A DNA stretch of 13,917 bases from positions 1 to 13,917 of the forward strand of contig NZ_DATFKB010000011.1 of NCBI RefSeq assembly GCF_035268865.1, given 5' to 3'. Source of the stretch: Salinivirga sp035268865 (GTDB lineage: Bacteria; Bacteroidota; Bacteroidia; Bacteroidales; Salinivirgaceae). The position numbers and the translations under genes were made by a program. This document shows, one piece after another, positions 1 through 4,698 of the stretch (its first letter is position 1; every line of letters starts with the position of its first letter). The notes under the pieces are model-generated. The model was not told the DNA's origin and did no database searches. It worked only from the letters and a program-made list of their open reading frames with translations.

Positions 1-135
1 CAACTTGCCAGCTTAGGACTTTCACCTTTTAGACAAAAAGAGCGTCCCTGCTTTGGGGCATTGAAAAAGATTTGTATATTTCAACTTTTTCTGTTGCTTC
101 GAGCAGGGTGCACTGCAGCACATGCAGGGCACACA
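1..135. other. Left edge: end of an earlier unit, no recognisable gene
   Basis: The plus-strand frame beginning at base 1 stays open to a TAA at 220-222, running straight through the R1 repeat. Its product is rich in Cys, Phe and Leu and matches no family I recognise. Two minus-strand frames cover the same bases. The GC-richer stretch at 95-135, with several TGCA and GCAC repeats, looks like the 5' half of repeat R1, whose left boundary I cannot place. I do not call a gene here. Confidence 0.4.
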
Positions 136-253
136 CACCGCCAAAAACTTCGTTTTGACGGCAAAAGTTGTACATTTGTAAAACAAAGTTTTGGCTCTGT
201 GAAGTTTGAACGGTCTTTGTAAGTAAGGCCTTCGCTTCATAACCGCGCACGTT
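95..253 (+). repeat. Repeat R1, attC-like (5' boundary uncertain)
   Basis: The 73 bases at 136-208 match 2244-2316 of repeat R3 with a single difference (T168 against A2276). Arm 1 (GCCAAAAACTTCGTTTT, 140-156) folds onto arm 2 (AAAACAAAGTTTTGGC, 180-195), leaving one bulged A and one C-A mismatch. The 3' end has the family signature CGCT at 233-236, 12 bases, then ACGTT at 249-253. The 5' end lacks the AAC-N9-AGCA motif of R2 and R4, so its start is a guess. Confidence 0.6.
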
Positions 254-458
254 TGCAGCAGAACAGATTGGAAATACAATTTGGAAAGTATCATATAGAA
301 ATGTATTTTTAGGTTACTTTGATGAAACACATTTAAGAAGAAAAGAACAAACAATAAGGTTAGGTACTAATTTAGTGTAAAGTCTAATCTTTAACTTTTG
401 TAAAGGATGTGTCTTAACGAACAAATTTGCAGGTTGTGACCGATATGAAAAAATAAAG
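254..458. other. Leader of cassette 1, no gene seen
   Basis: This AT-rich stretch lies between repeat R1 and the dyad upstream of the first higB. I see no credible open frame on either strand and no RNA gene. The head at 251-257 (GTTTGCA) resembles the complement of the R2 start (TGCATAAC) only if one base is skipped, so this unit may have lost or exchanged its original head. A weak AT-rich promoter could lie around 380-400, but no element is convincing. Confidence 0.4.
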
Positions 459-495
459 AAAAGTTTCATTAAATGAAACTTTTTTCGTTTATTTG
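459..495 (+). promoter_or_regulatory. Dyad and candidate promoter upstream of higBA-1
   Basis: Twelve-base perfect inverted arms (459-470 and 472-483) surround one central A, with an A-rich left flank and a T-rich right flank. A near-consensus -7 element, TTTATTTG, lies at 488-495, one base off TAnnTTTG. A 20-nt gap separates it from TTTC at 464-467, so the dyad would cover the -33 region. That fits autorepression by the downstream HTH antitoxin. The same sequence also has the shape of a bidirectional intrinsic terminator insulating the cassette from upstream transcription. Sequence alone does not decide between them. Confidence 0.5.
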
Positions 496-506
496 CGGAT
501 AACTAT

Positions 507-838
507 ATGAAAGTACATTTAATAAAGAAACAGTCGATTGAAGATTATGTCGTAAAGAATGCAAGAGCTCGAGCATCTTTTGAAATATGGTTATCGATTC
601 TTAAAAGAGCTGACTGGAATGAGCCAAACGAGATTGTGTCGACATTTAATAAGGCTGATATAATAGGAAAAGGAACAAATCGGGTTGTTTTAATATTGGA
701 GGAAACAATTACAGGATGATTTGTAAGTATCATTTTGGAGCAACTAGAGTCCACCTTTTCATTCAGTGGATTGGGACACACACAGAGTATACGAAACTTT
801 GCAATGAAAGTAAACAGTTTGACATTAACAATTATTGA
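507..838 (+). pseudogene. higB: HigB-type mRNA interferase toxin (HigB_toxin family), frameshifted
   Basis: Two overlapping frames together make a full-length HigB-family toxin of about 110 residues. The first frame (507-719) encodes the N-terminal 60 or so residues, including KNARARASFEIWL and ADIIGKGTNRVV, then runs into an unrelated short tail and stops at 717-719. The family continuation (FNIGGNNYRMICKYHFG, then IQWIGTHTEY) is intact in the -1 frame and stops at 836-838. Restoring one T in the run TTTT at 688-691 gives a single 111-codon frame that reads FNIGGN as in the family. Intact homologues are ribosome-dependent RNases neutralised by the next gene. The 0-frame product lacks the C-terminal core strands and should be inactive. 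Either the gene is a real pseudogene or the run was miscalled by one base. The bases around it do not form a standard slippery heptamer, so programmed frameshifting is unlikely. Confidence 0.82.
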
Positions 839-856
839 TTGAGAAAGAACATTAAA

Positions 857-1300
857 ATGGAATCATTAAAATTCACAGTGATAAAGACAATAGAGCAGTA
901 TATCGATTATTGTAATATACTTGACGAACTGATTTCTAAAGATGAAATTAAGTTCCAGGATGAAATTGAATTATTGACGTTACTAATTGAAAAGTGGGAT
1001 AGCGAGAATAATTCATTTAAGGATTCTGATCCAATCGAAATCCTAAAAGCTATCATGGACGAGCACGAGTTAAAGGCTAAAGATTTAGTGACTATTTTAG
1101 GATTGACTAAAGGAACAGTTTCTAAGGTTCTAAATTATCAAAAAGGACTTTCTAAGGATACAATCAGAAAGTTATCTGACTATTTTAAAGTTTCACAAGA
1201 AGCATTTAACAGGCCATATCGATTGAAGAATGAAGTAAATAGAAGATATCGAAATGCTAGCTTGATGAATACTCGGAAAAATATTACTGAAGTGAGCTAA
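857..1300 (+). CDS. higA: HigA-family antitoxin with HTH_XRE domain
   Basis: The protein has 147 residues from ATG 857. An in-frame TTG at 839 is possible, but only the ATG gives the family start MESLKFTVIK and a normal 18-nt gap after the toxin stop. Residues 1-55 form the acidic helical region of this family, with LLTLLIEKWDSEN at about 40-52 and DPIEILKAIMDEH at 58-70. An XRE-type helix-turn-helix follows at about 70-120, with the recognition helix near GTVSKVLNYQKG. A basic tail runs from 123 to 147. Its predicted role is to bind and block the HigB encoded upstream and to repress its own promoter, for which the 459-483 dyad is the obvious operator. It is a paralogue of the antitoxin at 2774-3130. 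Because the cognate toxin is frameshifted, it may now be an orphan antitoxin. Confidence 0.88.
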   Translation: MESLKFTVIKTIEQYIDYCNILDELISKDEIKFQDEIELLTLLIEKWDSENNSFKDSDPIEILKAIMDEHELKAKDLVTILGLTKGTVSKVLNYQKGLSKDTIRKLSDYFKVSQEAFNRPYRLKNEVNRRYRNASLMNTRKNITEVS

Positions 1301-1313
1301 AACAACTTTGCAT

Positions 1314-1371
1314 AACCTCGGCGATAGAGCATACTGAGCCGCGAAGCTGCGGGCATCAGAGGTTCTTTTTT
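1314..1371 (+). terminator. Terminator-like stem-loop inside repeat R2
   Basis: AACCTC (1314-1319) pairs with GAGGTT (1359-1364), enclosing an inner GC-rich hairpin (CCGC, loop GAAGCT, GCGG). A C and a run of seven T follow. It sits 13 bases after the higA-1 stop, so it could end the higBA-1 transcript. It also forms the 5' half of repeat R2, so the structure may instead serve the recombination site. Confidence 0.5.
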
Positions 1372-1519
1372 AACCCCGCCAACCGACCGAAGGGAGCTCA
1401 ACGGAGTTAAAACTTCGTTTTGACGGAAAATGATTAATATTGTAAAACAAAGTTTTTGGCTACGGAGCAGATTTTGAAGACATTACAAGCAAACCGTACG
1501 CTCCAAAGCAGCATACGTT
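1314..1519 (+). repeat. Repeat R2, attC-like site ending cassette 1
   Basis: The 5' motif is AACCT, nine bases, then AGCA (1328-1331). The 3' motif is CGCT (1499-1502), 12 bases, then ACGTT (1515-1519). The inner arm TTAAAACTTCGTTTTG (1407-1422) pairs with arm 2, AAAACAAAGTTTTTGGC (1444-1460). A block at 1382-1406 (ACCGACCGAAGGGAGC and onward) is shared with R5. The copy is clearly related to R1, R3 and R4 but has diverged over most of its length. Confidence 0.7.
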
Positions 1520-1530
1520 CTGGTGTATTT
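1517..1530 (+). other. Head of cassette 2, complementary to its own tail at 2171-2184
   Basis: GTTCTGGTGTATTT is complementary at 13 of 14 positions to AAACACACCAGAAC at 2171-2184, the bases ending at the core AAC of R3, the repeat that closes this unit. In integrons the first bases of a cassette and the 5' core of its own attC are complementary because both belonged to one site in the circular form. Here the match extends beyond the usual seven bases. Confidence 0.6.
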
Positions 1531-1539
1531 AAAGAAACT

Positions 1540-1570
1540 TTTGCCGTCCGTAACTTTTTACCTATCTTTG
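1540..1570 (+). promoter_or_regulatory. Promoter of higBA-2 (TTTG -33, TATCTTTG -7)
   Basis: TTTG at 1540-1543 is followed after 19 bases by TATCTTTG at 1563-1570, matching the Bacteroidota consensus TAnnTTTG with normal spacing. The ATG lies 24 nt beyond the -7 element. The half-sites GTAAC (1550-1554) and GTTAC (1573-1577) flank the -7 element and could be contacted by the antitoxin. The promoter sits just inside the head of cassette 2, so the unit should be transcribed on its own wherever it lands. Confidence 0.7.
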
Positions 1571-1594
1571 GCGTTACTAATTTAAGAGATAAGC

Positions 1595-1879
1595 ATGATT
1601 GTATCGTTTCGAACAAAGTTGACTGAAAAAATTTGGAATGGTGAACGGGTGAAAAAAATCCCGATTGAAATTCAACAAATCGGACGAAGAAAATTGAGAA
1701 TGTTGAACAATTCACAAAATTTAGCTGATTTACGGATTCCGCCATCGAATCGACTAGAAAAACTAAAAGGATCGACGGAAAATTTTTACAGTATTCGGAT
1801 TAACGATCAATGGAGAATTGTTTTTCGTTGGGACAGCAATCATTCACATGACGTAGAGATTATTGATTATCACAAATAA
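1595..1879 (+). CDS. higB: HigB/RelE-type toxin (plasmid maintenance killer family)
   Basis: This compact 94-residue protein has the usual length of the HigB-like (GraT) branch of the RelE superfamily, ribosome-dependent mRNA endonucleases that arrest translation. The family core is intact: ADLRIPPSNRLEKLKG at about 44-59, YSIRINDQWRIVFRW at 65-79, and a C-terminal IIDYH with His93, the position of the catalytic histidine in HigB proteins. The gene comes before its antitoxin, as is usual for this type. Its ATG is 24 nt downstream of a consensus -7 element. It belongs to a different family from the toxins at 507 and 2475. Nothing suggests inactivation. Confidence 0.92.
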   Translation: MIVSFRTKLTEKIWNGERVKKIPIEIQQIGRRKLRMLNNSQNLADLRIPPSNRLEKLKGSTENFYSIRINDQWRIVFRWDSNHSHDVEIIDYHK

Positions 1880-1890
1880 ACGACTTGACT

Positions 1891-2196
1891 ATGGACACTT
1901 TAACAAACATACATCCAGGAGAAATATTATTGGAGGAATTTCTGAAACCAATGAGGATTTCAGCCTATCGACTATCAAAAGACACTGAGATTCCGCAAAC
2001 ACGAATTTCGATGATCATTAAAGGACAAAGACGGATAACTGCTGACACAGCGCTTCGACTAAGTTCGTATTTCGGGACGACTGCAAAATTTTGGCTAGGA
2101 CTACAAGACGATTATGACATTGAAGAAGTGAGCAAAGGAAAATCCAATCTTTTCAAGAGAATAAAATCAAAAACACACCAGAACAGCGGTGAATAA
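1891..2196 (+). CDS. higA: HigA antitoxin, XRE-family transcriptional regulator
   Basis: The protein has 101 residues from ATG 1891. An upstream in-frame TTG (1885) is less likely. It begins with the hallmark IHPGEILLEEFLKPM, followed by an XRE helix-turn-helix at about 25-65, RRITADTALRLSSYFGTT, and FWLGLQDDYDIE. These are signature segments of the HigA/VapI (GraA) antitoxin family. It should bind HigB-2 and repress the promoter at 1540-1570. It lies 11 nt after the toxin stop, as a two-gene operon. The last codons (Q-N-S-G-E-stop, about 2179-2196) fall inside the cassette tail and the 5' end of repeat R3. The extreme C-terminus has therefore probably been shaped by the recombination site. 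Confidence 0.92.
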   Translation: MDTLTNIHPGEILLEEFLKPMRISAYRLSKDTEIPQTRISMIIKGQRRITADTALRLSSYFGTTAKFWLGLQDDYDIEEVSKGKSNLFKRIKSKTHQNSGE

Positions 2197-2361
2197 AGCA
2201 AAGGCAGCACGTGCGTTTTCGCGGATTCGAGGTTTAATTTTAGCACCGCCAAAAACTTCGTTTTGACGGCAAAAGATGTACATTTGTAAAACAAAGTTTT
2301 GGCTCTGTGAAGTTTGGAAGGCCTTAAAAAGTAAGCCTTTCGCTAACTAGCAGGAAACGTT
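2182..2361 (+). repeat. Repeat R3, attC-like site ending cassette 2
   Basis: The 5' motif is AACAG (2182-2186), ten bases, then AGCA (2197-2200). The 3' motif is CGCT (2341-2344), 12 bases, then ACGTT (2357-2361). The central 73 bases (2244-2316) are 72/73 identical to R1. The inner arms at 2248-2264 and 2288-2303 fold together with one bulged A. The outer bases AGCAAAGGC (2197-2205) pair imperfectly with GCCTTTCGCT (2335-2344). The 5' end overlaps the last five codons of higA-2. Confidence 0.7.
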
Positions 2362-2372
2362 AGCAAAAATGC
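2359..2372 (+). other. Head of cassette 3, complementary to its own tail at 3132-3145
   Basis: GTTAGCAAAAATGC is complementary at 13 of 14 positions to GCACTTTTGCTAAC at 3132-3145, the bases ending at the core AAC of R4, which closes this unit. The sequence is unrelated to the head and tail of cassette 2. The complementarity is therefore specific to each unit and not a general property of the repeat, as expected of cassettes. Confidence 0.62.
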
Positions 2373-2421
2373 CCACCCAACCTCAACCGTTTAAAGTTCT
2401 AATAAAAAACTGCAATTAATT

Positions 2422-2451
2422 TACCAAATTGGTAACCTTTTTGTATCTTTA
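2422..2451 (+). promoter_or_regulatory. Candidate operator/promoter of higBA-3
   Basis: TACCAA-A-TTGGTA (2422-2434) is a perfect six-base dyad with a one-base centre, 41 nt upstream of the higB-3 ATG. A TATCTTTA element (2444-2451), one base off TAnnTTTG, follows and would place transcription start about 15 nt before the ATG. The spacing to the nearest TTG is too short for a consensus -33, so only the -7 is proposed. The dyad is well placed for HigA autoregulation. Confidence 0.5.
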
Positions 2452-2474
2452 CCGAATAAATAATTACGGACAAT

Positions 2475-2768
2475 ATGAGAGTCATTGCGAAAAAGATACT
2501 TAGAGAGTTTTGGGAGAAATATTCTGATTCTGAGAATCAATTAAAAACGTGGTACAAAGAAGCAAGCAAAGCGAAGTGGACTGACCCAAATAACATCAAG
2601 AATCAATACCCGACTGCAAGTATTCTTAAAGCAGGACGAGTAGTTTTTAATATATGCGGAAACAAATACCGATTGATAGTGCAAATTAACTATGAAAGAC
2701 AGTGGGTTTTTATCCGGTTTATAGGAACACACAAAGACTACGACAAGATTGACGCAAATAAAATTTAA
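2475..2768 (+). CDS. higB: HigB-type mRNA interferase toxin (HigB_toxin family)
   Basis: This intact 97-residue toxin is of the same family as the frameshifted gene at 507-838. The family landmarks run in order: KKILREFWEKY at 6-16, LKTWYKEASKAKW at about 24-36, ASILKAGRVVFNICGNKYRL at about 48-67, and IRFIGTHKDYDKID at about 80-93. These proteins cleave mRNA on the ribosome. The ATG at 2475 gives the family-typical start MRVIAKK. Its stop is 5 nt before the antitoxin ATG, so the two are one operon. It has an unshared cysteine at residue 61 (FNICGN, where FNIxGN is usual) that is unlikely to matter. Confidence 0.93.
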   Translation: MRVIAKKILREFWEKYSDSENQLKTWYKEASKAKWTDPNNIKNQYPTASILKAGRVVFNICGNKYRLIVQINYERQWVFIRFIGTHKDYDKIDANKI

Positions 2769-2773
2769 TTGTT

Positions 2774-3130
2774 ATGGATATAAAAGTGATTAAAACCGAA
2801 ACAGATTATCAACAAGCATTGGAAAGACTTGAAGAAATCTTTGACGCACCGATTGATTCACCAGAAGGAGATGAAGCAGAAATTTTATCCATTCTGATTG
2901 AAAAGTATGAGGATGAAAATTATCCTATTGACGATCCAGATCCTATCGAGGCGATAAAATTTCGTATGGAACAAATGGGAATGAAAAAAAGTGATTTGGC
3001 GAAAATCATTGGATATAAAAGTAGAGTTTCTGAGATTCTGAATCGAAAACGGAAATTGACGTTAAGAATGATTCGCCAATTGCATGAAAACCTTAAGATT
3101 CCTTACGAATCTTTGATTACGGATTATTAA
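2774..3130 (+). CDS. higA: HigA-family antitoxin with HTH_XRE domain
   Basis: The protein has 118 residues. The acidic N-terminal helical part (about 1-60) carries DEAEILSILIEKYEDENYPI and DPIEAIKFRMEQ, the hallmark of this HigA branch. It is followed by an XRE helix-turn-helix (about 66-110) with KKSDLAKIIGYKSRVSEILN. The role is neutralisation of the adjacent HigB and autorepression, with the TACCAAATTGGTA dyad at 2422 as candidate operator. It aligns throughout with the antitoxin at 857-1300 (same spacing of LLIEK, DPIE and HTH) but lacks that protein's basic C-terminal tail. The two are diverged paralogues, not a recent duplication. Confidence 0.93.
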   Translation: MDIKVIKTETDYQQALERLEEIFDAPIDSPEGDEAEILSILIEKYEDENYPIDDPDPIEAIKFRMEQMGMKKSDLAKIIGYKSRVSEILNRKRKLTLRMIRQLHENLKIPYESLITDY

Positions 3131-3142
3131 AGCACTTTTGCT

Positions 3143-3367
3143 AACACCTGCGAGTGAGCAAAAGGCGCTTGTGGCGGGTTTTAGCGACCGAGGATATTAA
3201 TTAGCTCCGCCAAATCTTACGATTTGCTCGCAATCTTTTATATTTTTAATGGCGCTCGCGAGCTAAAGGTTGACGGGTTGTTTTTTGAAATGTAAATCGT
3301 AAATTTGGCTCAGTGCAGTTTGTGAGGTTTGTAAAAGTAAGCCTTACGCTCTTCAGCAAAAAACATT
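3143..3367 (+). repeat. Repeat R4, attC-like site ending cassette 3
   Basis: The 5' motif is AACAC (3143-3147), nine bases, then AGCA (3157-3160), spaced exactly as in R2. The 3' motif is CGCT (3347-3350), 12 bases, then ACATT (3363-3367). Arm 1 (GCCAAATCTTACGATTT, 3209-3225) pairs with arm 2 (AAATCGTAAATTTGGC, 3294-3309) over 16 bp with a single bulged C. Relative to R1 and R3 both arms changed together, so pairing is conserved although sequence is not. Outer arms also pair: GAGCAAAAGGCGCTT near 3156-3170 with AAGCCTTACGCTC near 3339-3351. CTTTTGCT and AGCAAAAG (3135-3142, 3157-3164) could form an alternative hairpin. Confidence 0.68.
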
Positions 3368-3709
3368 AGCCCCAATATCGTGAAATCTCTAGTATCGCTT
3401 CGCTTTCTGTCGTTGTGTAAAAATGAAAAACTGACATTCAATTCCTTAAGCTTGATCCATGTTACCCGAAATGTGATGATTTCATCACCACGATATATGC
3501 ATGACTTTCGTTAAGAAACGTAGTAAAATGCTATTTGCAAACCACATTGCAAATTGTTGAAAAAATACTGAATAACCGAAAGCATTGGGATGGAATCTGC
3601 TGGTCGGCCTTTCAAATAGATGCAAATCCTTCACATCAGCAGGTAATGCAGAAAACAGTGCTAATTGGTAAAAAAGCACTTACTACAGTACACCACGCAA
3701 TCTAATTTA
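3368..3709. other. Gap after R4: possible second repeat end, then coding-like but unassigned sequence
   Basis: At 3396-3414, CGCT is followed after ten bases by TCGTT and then GTGT. GTTGTGT (3412-3418) is complementary to ACACAAC (4695-4701) at the start of R5. It may be the true head of the methyltransferase cassette, with 3368-3411 a leftover of another site. Between about 3505 and 3703 the plus strand has an ATG-less open frame of about 66 codons ending at TAA 3701-3703, and the minus strand has a 64-codon frame. Neither resembles a family I know. I call no gene. Confidence 0.35.
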
Positions 3710-4513
3710 CTATTTTTCTAGCACATAACTCCAGTACTGAAACGTTCCGTTTGCAAAATTTTGGTAACGGGAAGTCCCGATAGTACCGGCAAAGGTCTTG
3801 AATGATTTACGCAAGAATCTTGGAATTTTTGCGTCTATAAGGTGTTCCCTTCTTTCTGAATCTTTATCAAGGCCTGCAACAACATTACTCGAGATATTTT
3901 TTTCTGAATGGCGCTTAAATCCTGCTTTATCAATTCGCTTATTAAAGTTTTCGAGTTCGCTTGGGTATATCATATCTGCAAGCAAGAGTTTTCCTCCGGG
4001 CCGAAGTACACGATATACTTCATTGAAAAAGGCTTGCATATTCCCATAACATCGCGCCGACTCAACATTAACAATACAGTCAAATGAATTATCTTCATAC
4101 GGAATCGATTCTGCAATTCCGTGAACAAAGCTTAAATTATCAACGTTGTAATGCTTGTTGCAAAAGCTGATACTGCTTTCTGAGATATCCATGCCAATAT
4201 AACTTTCGGGCTTATAGTAGCGACTAATATAAGAAGCTCCTCCTCCTCTTCCGGAACCCACTTCAAGAACTTTTTTGCCTTTAAGGTCTGCTTGATTTAC
4301 AACATGATCATAGAGTTGAATGCAATAACGGTCTGTTTCGTCTTCGTCGTTAAGCTCCAGGCGCGCATCTCCATTCAGGCTTTCAAATCCATAATTCATA
4401 AAGTTGGCAGCATTATCTCTGTCATATTTATTCATTTTTCTATGCCACCACTGCCACAAAGGCTTTCTTAAAGGCTTTGGCAATTCCGCAAACTTTTCTA
4501 CAATCTTCGTCAT
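3710..4513 (-). CDS. Class I SAM-dependent methyltransferase, resembling phthiotriol-type lipid O-methyltransferases
   Basis: The protein has 267 residues with a complete Rossmann methyltransferase fold. Motif I, KVLEVGSGRGGGASYISR, lies at 81-98, and the acidic SAM-ribose contact GMDIS at 107-111. IAESIPYEDNSFDCIVNVES (133-152) matches motifs II-III, and RVLRPGGKLLLAD lies at 168-180. The N-terminal pattern NYGFESLN, then LYDHVV...ADLKGKKVLEV, the Cys-Tyr after motif III and the C-terminal half resemble from memory mycobacterial phthiotriol/phenolphthiotriol dimycocerosate methyltransferase (Rv2952). O-methylation of a lipid-like or polyketide alcohol is thus a guess; the true substrate is unknown. 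There is no signal peptide, so it is cytosolic. It is the only leftward gene in the array and stands alone, with its own promoter at 4552-4581. Confidence 0.85.
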   Translation of the reverse strand: MTKIVEKFAELPKPLRKPLWQWWHRKMNKYDRDNAANFMNYGFESLNGDARLELNDEDETDRYCIQLYDHVVNQADLKGKKVLEVGSGRGGGASYISRYYKPESYIGMDISESSISFCNKHYNVDNLSFVHGIAESIPYEDNSFDCIVNVESARCYGNMQAFFNEVYRVLRPGGKLLLADMIYPSELENFNKRIDKAGFKRHSEKNISSNVVAGLDKDSERREHLIDAKIPRFLRKSFKTFAGTIGTSRYQNFANGTFQYWSYVLEK

Positions 4514-4551
4514 TTAATGTCTTTTTATTTCCATATATGTCTCAACAGTTT

Positions 4552-4581
4552 CAAAAATATAACAATTTCTGTTCAAAACAA
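4552..4581 (-). promoter_or_regulatory. Promoter of the methyltransferase gene (TTG -33, TATTTTTG -7)
   Basis: On the minus strand TTG (4581-4579) is followed after exactly 19 bases by TATTTTTG (4559-4552), a full match to the Bacteroidota -33/-7 pattern. The predicted start of transcription is around 4545, giving a leader of about 30 nt before the ATG at 4513. The gene is therefore expressed independently of the cassettes to its left. Confidence 0.72.
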
Positions 4582-4698
4582 TAGTTTATAAATTTACCTT
4601 TATTGTTATTGGTATATGTGTAGCTTATTTGTGATGAATAGAGCTATATTTATTCGATTTAATGAGCAAACGAAACCTCCATGATAAGAGAAACACAC
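4582..4698. other. Spacer between methyltransferase promoter and R5, no gene seen
   Basis: Very AT-rich sequence with no supported gene. Its right end (4695-4701, ACACAAC) is the tail of the cassette and is complementary to GTTGTGT at 3412-3418. Short minus-strand open frames here overlap repeat R5 and show no family features. Confidence 0.35.

Noticed and set aside
1..222. Plus-strand frame open from the window edge through R1
   Set aside because: It runs into the structured repeat, has no family resemblance and an odd Cys/Phe/Leu-rich composition. An open frame of this length can arise by chance.
22..354. Minus-strand open frames across repeat R1, and a similar one across R3 (2112-2294)
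   Set aside because: They translate the repeat itself (both contain FAVKTKFLAV) and otherwise differ. The shared peptide follows from the 73-base DNA identity, not from a conserved protein.
684..692. Programmed -1 frameshifting in higB-1
   Set aside because: The bases read T GTT TTA in the zero frame, which is not an X XXY YYZ slippery heptamer. No toxin of this family is known to me to use frameshifting. A one-base deletion or miscall is simpler.
1434..1745. Minus-strand open frame overlapping R2 and higB-2
   Set aside because: It is antisense to a well-supported toxin gene and to the repeat, with no family features.
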